Source of the DNA: Athripsodes cinereus
Taxonomy: Eukaryota > Arthropoda > Insecta > Trichoptera > Leptoceridae
Assembly (NCBI GenBank): GCA_947579605.1
Contig: OX388319.1
Span: 186,001 to 250,000, forward strand
DNA length: 64,000 nt
Direction: 5' to 3'
Shown: one piece after another, positions 58,980-64,000 of the stretch
Numbering within the stretch: position 1 is the first letter of the stretch
How the letters are laid out: every line of letters starts with the position of its first letter
Translations under genes and position numbers: made by a program
Notes under the pieces: model-generated
What the model saw: the letters and a program-made list of their open reading frames with translations, nothing else
The model's database searches: none
What the model was told of the DNA's origin: nothing

Positions 58980-59015
58980 GTGTGTGTGTGTGTGTGTGTG
59001 TACCCATAGTAGTAG
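57663..59015 (+). other. Intron of the host gene (start), no exon seen
   Basis: AT-rich, with no open frame resembling the upstream protein. A GT microsatellite lies at 58943-59001. I see no acceptor followed by convincing coding sequence before the window ends, so the remaining exons lie beyond 64 kb and the transposons downstream are probably intronic. Confidence 0.5.
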
Positions 59016-59023
59016 CATGTACC

Positions 59024-59917
59024 TAGTGATGTGAGTAGAGAAAATTCTCCGGAGAAATTTCTCCGAGAATTTCTCCTCTGATGGAAGAGAAATTTCTCTA
59101 TGATTTTTTTCCATGGGGATTCCCCTATTATTTATTGATTTGGCGGTAACGCGGCGGGATTCCCCTACAAAATATATGAAAAAATATCCGGTATTGACAT
59201 CACTACGTGGCAGTTCTTCACAGGCAGTGGCTAGAATAGTGCAAGATGGGCAGGAAGGAATTTATATTTAGATATTTTGTCGAAGAAACGGCAGGAAGCA
59301 AGCCACAACAATGCAAGTGCAAGTTTTGTGGTGCCAAGTATGTAAAAAATGTAACAAGACAGGCCAATCATCTTGTAAATAGTCCAAACAACAATTCTCC
59401 TCTGATGGAAGAGAAATTTCTCTCCATAATTTTTCTTAGTGGTATTATGACCCTTCTCCCAGAACACTTCCTGATTTTCTAAGTATATTCTTTTTACACA
59501 TGACCATTTTTTGATATTTATTTTATCTATTTACATATATTCACGGCCAAAGCCTTAAACATGTAAAACCCCTGTATACTTACAATACAAGTATGTATAC
59601 AAAGGTACGATCACTTTAAAAAAAGACACATTTCATGATTACATTTTTTTTTGAGCATTGTAAAAATGATCATTAAAAAATATATTTGCCTCAAAATATA
59701 CCATAATATTAATTGTAGCAATATTGGTGATAAATTGCCTCAACATTTGTACATTGTTATTGATTGATTGAATTAAGTACCTACTGATTTATTATTATTA
59801 TACTGTTAAATAAAAAATAAAAAAAATTCTCGGAAAATTCTCTACTTCGAGAAATTTACCGAGAAATTTCTCGGTAAATTTCTCCAAAAATTATTTCTTG
59901 AGAATTCCACAACACTA
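59024..59917 (+). mobile_element. Internally deleted hAT transposon
   Basis: The ends TAGTGATGTG and (reversed) TAGTGTTGTG are inverted repeats, flanked by 8-bp direct repeats that differ at one base (CATGTACC 59016-59023, CATTTACC 59918-59925). Subterminal GAGAAATTTCTC palindromes crowd both ends. The interior keeps only the first exon-like part of a transposase with a BED finger, and a LINE-type 3' tail (about 59510-59800) is inserted. The copy is non-autonomous. Confidence 0.83.
59246..59482 (+). pseudogene. hAT transposase N-terminus: BED-type zinc finger remnant
   Basis: ATG-initiated frame of 78 codons. Residues 6-45 read FIFRYFVEETAGSKPQQCKC, then KFCGAKYVKNVTRQANHL. This matches the BED finger pattern (aromatic F..YF, C-x2-C, then H) found at the N-terminus of hAT transposases, where it binds the element's ends. 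From about residue 50 the frame runs into a copy of the subterminal repeat TCCTCTGATGGAAGAGAAAT, also present at 59078, and the DDE/dimerisation domains are absent. It is a deletion product, not a domesticated gene. Confidence 0.75.
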
Positions 59918-59925
59918 CATTTACC

Positions 59926-60453
59926 TACACAATATTCAGCTAGTGTCTCTTTGTTAGTTTGTATGTATGTACATTATTATGTATACCTGATAGGCACGGC
60001 CTGATCTCATTCCATCACAAAAACTATCGGATATTATATATTTTATTAATGATGTCTGCAGCAGTAGTAGCACTTTGTGCAATTAGTTGTTCCGCTCCCA
60101 CACCTCTCGCCTTCACCTGCTACTTCTCTCGTGTACCCTCCACCTCCTCCCCCCCTCCTGGCTCTAACAGCAGCCGTCACTACTTGCTAATACTGGCTAA
60201 CACTGTTACTAGTACTACAGAATATAAAATTAGCAGTGTGCATATAGTAGGCACTAACAAACAGTAGTCACTATAAAGTATCTATTATTATTAGCGGGAT
60301 TTAGCAGAATTTTGGCCCCTTTAGTTTGACAGATTTATACAATAATTTTGGACACAGCGAATTTCAGTCTTAGATATTCATAGATCGAATTTGGTACATG
60401 GATGTGATTTATATTGGCAGGTATAGATACATAATTATATATGACGACTGCGT
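59926..60453. other. Intronic or intergenic, no feature recognised
   Basis: Slightly GC-richer patch at 60060-60180. A 102-codon open frame spanning it (59959-60267) has no recognisable motif and is not called. Confidence 0.4.
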
Positions 60454-60831
60454 AACATATTTCGCGCGCGTAGCCAGGGGGAGGGTTTTGGAAGTTCAAC
60501 CCCCCCCCCCTCCCGCCCGAAAAGTTAAGATATCAACATCAATAATCTTTTTTTTACATATTTCGTCAGAAGCCTGTAGGTAGAGTCTCGGCCTCCAGAA
60601 CAAGGGGTCTGTGGTTCGATCCCAGGTGCCGGCAAACTCCCCTTTCACGGCACAAGCTTTTAACTTAGTGTGAAAGGTGTATAAGGTTGTATTTGGGTTT
60701 ATAATAAAACCCAGATATATCTTTTAAAAAAAATAATCATATAATATAAAGGTTATTGCATGCACTTTCAGTAGTTTTATTTCTTTGAACTCCCCCCCCC
60801 CCACGATATTAAAACGTGGCTACGCCCGTGC
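60454..60831. mobile_element. MITE with GCGTAGCCA termini, interrupted by SINE copy 6
   Basis: Left end GCGCGCGTAGCCAGGGGGAG and right end (reversed) CACGGGCGTAGCCACG share the inner GCGTAGCCA, and each is followed by a poly-C/poly-G tract (60499-60510, 60791-60803). A full SINE lies inside (60562-60734). The superfamily is not determined. Confidence 0.55.
60562..60734 (+). mobile_element. tRNA-derived SINE, copy 6
   Basis: Plus-strand copy with B box GGTTCGATCCC, body and A tail. The first bases of the head are altered (TTCGTCAGAAGCCTG). Confidence 0.87.
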
Positions 60832-62024
60832 AATATTTACAATAGTAATTAGCAACCGTTGTTTATATAAATTATCTTGATAACCTCGCCAGAGTAACGA
60901 AGCAAATAAACAATTTCCCCGAGGAAATTTGAAAATTATAATTTCATTTTCAACATTTTGGTCTTAAAGCTTATTTTTTATGAAATATATGTTAGTGAAA
61001 GATACATTAAAAATTAAATTGACTTTATATTTTTTTATGGAACCGGCATAGTCACGAAAATTAGGCAATATCTCTATTTATTTGAGATTTTATTAAAAAA
61101 ATCAATAGGCGTTTGTGATTGTTAAAAGTTTTCATTATTTAAAAGTAATAAATGTTAATTTTATGATATTTTTATTCAAATCATTGTTTTAATTAAGCGT
61201 TTTATCAAATAAGATTAGCAGGTTTTTTTAATGTTTTTAAACAACTATTCCACAATGCACTTCTGTTACTTGATTATAAGGTTAGCAGGTTTTAGCAGTT
61301 ACTAGTCACACATCTAGCAGGATCTGCAGTCTGTTGCCAACTCGTATTAGTAATAATTGCTATGGACTTACAAAGTAAAGAGATATTTAAACAGAAGTGC
61401 ATAATATTATGTACTGAAGTAATCATACAAATCTCTAATAATCTCAATACATTCCCTATACCAGCAGTTTATACATAATATGTTTATATTACTTATATTA
61501 TTATTATATAGTACGTAGTTATGTACATTGTACATTCCATTACCATTTCTCGAGAATGCACAAACGTGGTATCAATTTGGTACATCAACATTTTATAAAG
61601 ATGAAAAAATATTTTATTCACTTAGGTTGTTTGTGTTTAGGTTGTAGAATTCCATGATGAAATTTAACGTTTTTGATTGAGACAGACGTCTTTCGTCTCA
61701 CAAGGGCAATGTCAAGCATAGTCAGATTAACAATGTCCTTGTAAGATGAAAGACGTTTCTCTCGATACAAAACAATAAAGTAGAATAATAATTACATAAG
61801 TTATTCCATAACGAAATATTTTATGTAAGAATTAATTAATGAGCGTCACTCGAATACCTTTTTATTCCAATTAAAAAAATAAACATATAAGGTGACAACA
61901 AATTGAAATATTATTACGTTTTAATAAATTTTTCTATTTACTTTAACTCGAAAATTCATGACATTTTGTCAAAATAATATGACAAAATGTTTTAATAAAA
62001 TATTATAGGTTTTTCAATTTTCAG
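60832..62024. other. Intronic or intergenic, no gene seen
   Basis: AT-rich. A diverged inverted repeat at 61669-61770 (GACGTCTTTCGTCTCACAAG and its partner) contains GAAAGACGT units like those at 22550 and may be another decayed fold-back. Confidence 0.45.
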
Positions 62025-62095
62025 AATTCAAATGGTGTTTGTTACATGCAGCTGGTCTGCTGGCTACCCTGCTTGTGGAATAGCCGTAGTAGCAT
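62025..62095 (+). repeat. R2 dispersed repeat, 3' fragment
   Basis: TGCAGCTGGTCTGCTGGCTA, then CCTGCTTGTGGAATAGCCGT, followed by a TAG microsatellite (62088-62108). Confidence 0.7.
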
Positions 62096-62238
62096 AGTAG
62101 TAGTAGTAGTTGAATTAAAATACTTTGGATTCCTTTTTTAGTTAATTTTTTTTTACAAAAAATGTCTGTAATAGCTATTTTCCAACAGAATTGCGACTTA
62201 AATACATATTTTATCCAATAACAATATTGTATACTATT

Positions 62239-63214
62239 TGTGCGGGACAGGAGCCGACTCAGCTCGCCGCGGACCACAAGTGAACTGTAACTCCGGATGG
62301 TGGGAGTCGGGGGGTGAGTGGGGGTTACTGGAGCAACCACAGTCGCCGCTTCGATGTCGTATGCAACGTAGAGGACGGGTATGTCCGAGTGCGTCTTCAG
62401 TAGGGCGGCCCAGCTGCCGTTGCCCTCGACAACACGTCGGAGACTCCCTTCGTTCGTCGACCTGGGGATGTTTACTTCCACCGGGCACGACTCCGCCGTA
62501 ACACCTAGGCGCAGCTAACCTGTGTTCTCGCAAGCACTCACTACCGGGCAATGATCCCAATAGCACAGACTATCTAGAGAACACAAGAAGCCACACGGCG
62601 GCGTATTGACGAAGAAGTACTCGGCTCACGGTAACCACCTCAGTATCAAGTCACTCGGAAGCCCTTCGGTGAAGCGAAGAGCGATGGACAGCTGAAGCCT
62701 GGAGATCCGTTCCGTAGTCAAGGTTGAGAGCGGTGGTCAGCGATGGTGGTCCAAATCCGAAGCGAAGAGAAGGCAGAGGTAGTACAGGTGATCAAGAGAA
62801 ACGCACAGTGTCGAGGTTGTAGATAGAGTAATTTATTAGGCAAAATGGTACGGTTTATTAAGCGGTCGATCCCCGCCGGCCGCACCCCAGCCGACAATGG
62901 CTGGGAGTGGGGCGCGCGCGGTCATCGACCGACGTAAGTAACTCCCACCCCTGCGCGAGCGTGTCATTCACATACCGACCGCCGCACAGGGAGGAGCTCT
63001 CACCACACATGACATGATACAATGATGATTACAGCAATGAGTTACACTATGACAGCGGGCACCGCGCGGGTAGGTAGACAGGCATGATAGCTTTATTGTA
63101 CCCACGCCGCGCGGACCATATCTTACAATACTATTTTATATATTTCACACTTACATACTACATTATAATACGATGAAGGGAGCAATCTATGCGGGGTGCA
63201 TTCTGTGCGATACA
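62239..63214 (-). repeat. LTR of a second LTR retrotransposon (976 bp)
   Basis: On the minus strand it starts TGTATCGCACAGAATG and ends CCTGTCCCGCACA, i.e. TGT...ACA. It is GC-rich compared with its surroundings and has AATAAA at about 62832-62837 (TTTATT on +). It is directly preceded on the minus strand by a purine tract and a coding tail, so this is the 3' LTR. The partner LTR lies beyond the window, so the TSD cannot be checked. Confidence 0.72.
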
Positions 63215-63226
63215 CTCCCCACCCGT
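63215..63226 (-). other. Polypurine tract of the second LTR element
   Basis: The minus strand reads about ACGGGTGGGGAG immediately before the TGTATCGC start of the LTR. Confidence 0.7.
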
Positions 63227-63237
63227 GAGGCTACGCC

Positions 63238-63969
63238 TCACTCAACCGGAAGCACTGATGCACCATAACGTGGTGGTGGGTCCTCTACTGCTTCGGTCGT
63301 CGTAGTGGTAGGTGTTGCCCTCAGCGTCCTGTCTTTCAAGGTAGCACTGAGGGAAGATCTCGATCCGATCTTGTTGATGCTGTCAGGTTGCGTTGCTGGC
63401 ATTCTTGTACGTCTCGTACCCTTTCGCTGGCGACGCCGCTCACTGGCCGGCGTTGCATGGTTTCGAAGAACCATAACCCTACGGGAGCCAGGGTGTACTT
63501 CTTTCTCGTCTTCCTGGGGCCCGTGTCTTCTGGGTTGTGACCCGTGGCTCGTGTCGTCCACGGATCCGGTGGATGAAGACATCCTGTAGCTTGGCAGCAT
63601 TCCTGCCCCACCCGTCTTACACTCCAAATTCCAATGACGGGGGCTCAGATTTTCATCTGTAGCGTAGCCTTCATCCGTGAGGTGAGTGTTCACAGATGAA
63701 GGTGCGCAGATCTGGCCATCGGCTGGGTGACCGATGGCGGCTGCGCGGCCGGGACACTCTTCCTTCCGGCCGTAGCTGCAAGTTACAGCAGGGGCTGCGA
63801 TGGTGGATACCATCCAGCATGGTGCGCAGATCTGGCCATCGACTGGGTCTGCGATGGCAACTGCGCGGCCGGGACACTCTTCCTTCCGGCCAAAACTGCA
63901 GACTGTTGAGAAGGCTGCAGCGGGGGCGACGCCCCGTTTGATCTGTCTGGGAACATGCTCTGATCGTGT
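63238..63969 (-). CDS. C-terminal polyprotein tail of an LTR retrotransposon (partial)
   Basis: The minus-strand frame is open from the stop at 63970-63972 down to a TGA at 63238-63240, about 243 codons. It is basic, Arg/Thr/Pro-rich and low in hydrophobics, and ends PPPRYGASVLPVE, 23 bp before the LTR. Its position next to the polypurine tract suggests the disordered end of pol after the integrase. The upstream part is cut by an in-frame stop and other frames are open nearby, so a frameshift is likely. It contains two copies of a 40-residue unit (GRKEECPGRAA ... DGQICAP). I see no catalytic motif in the window. Confidence 0.6.
   Translation of the reverse strand, partial: TRSEHVPRQIKRGVAPAAAFSTVCSFGRKEECPGRAVAIADPVDGQICAPCWMVSTIAAPAVTCSYGRKEECPGRAAAIGHPADGQICAPSSVNTHLTDEGYATDENLSPRHWNLECKTGGAGMLPSYRMSSSTGSVDDTSHGSQPRRHGPQEDEKEVHPGSRRVMVLRNHATPASERRRQRKGTRRTRMPATQPDSINKIGSRSSLSATLKDRTLRATPTTTTTEAVEDPPPRYGASVLPVE
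63701..63920 (-). repeat. 120-bp tandem repeat within the LTR-element coding tail
   Basis: GGTGCGCAGATCTGGCCATC starts at 63701 and again at 63821, and GCGGCCGGGACACTCTTCCT follows in both. The 120-bp period equals 40 codons, so the reading frame is kept. Confidence 0.85.
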
Positions 63970-64000
63970 TTCAAGCCTGTTCCGCTGTTGCTTCTTCAGC

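Noticed and set aside
58943..59001. GT/TG run as a regulatory element
   Set aside because: A simple microsatellite in an intron. Nothing in the sequence supports a specific role.
61669..61770. A further hammerhead-like fold-back at 61.7 kb (and 22.55 kb)
   Set aside because: GAAAGACGT and small stems are present, but the CUGANGA box is not recognisable, so I mention it only as a possible decayed relative.

Overview
This window looks like a piece of an insect chromosome, most likely from a moth or butterfly (Lepidoptera). It is AT-rich and intron/intergenic in character. It is full of short TACCTACC-type tracts and carries many decayed retrotransposons of the kinds common in lepidopteran genomes. 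There are no bacterial operons, rRNA genes or CRISPR arrays. I saw no functional tRNA gene, only tRNA-derived SINEs.

The one host gene I can support is at 53.5-57.7 kb on the + strand: a GC-rich 5' region followed by a very long coding exon. The exon encodes an acidic, Ser/Pro-rich nuclear protein with PxDLS/PLNLG (CtBP-type) and LxxLL (nuclear-receptor-box) motifs. It ends at a consensus splice donor, so the gene continues beyond the window. The best guess is the ecdysone-response factor E93 (Eip93F/Mblk-1), but this is not proven from the sequence alone.

Almost everything else is mobile DNA. From 8.8 to 16.07 kb (- strand) lies a recent Ty3/gypsy-type LTR element with a CGAT target duplication, identical LTR overlap, an open gag-NC/pol and a canonical -1 frameshift heptamer. 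It has lost part of its 5' LTR, its primer-binding site and most of gag. From 24.8 to 28.3 kb (+) is a non-LTR retrotransposon with a complete endonuclease plus reverse-transcriptase ORF. An RTE-like element occupies 32.25-33.57 kb, and fragments of the same family lie at 20.8, 35.6, 45.4-46.0 and 50.5-51.1 kb. Fragments of at least five other LINE types are scattered between. At the right edge an LTR and the C-terminal coding tail of a second LTR element (- strand) run out of the window.

Non-autonomous elements include six copies of one tRNA-derived SINE, about eleven copies of a ~240-bp repeat (called R2 below), three hAT-like elements and several MITEs. There is also a group of fold-back repeats at 4.7, 30.5 and 49.5 kb, with a relic near 48.8 kb. 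Their arms or loops contain the hammerhead-ribozyme core (CUGANGA, stem II, GAAA) next to sequence resembling the ends of Penelope-like elements. These fold-backs are the most interesting non-standard signal in the window.
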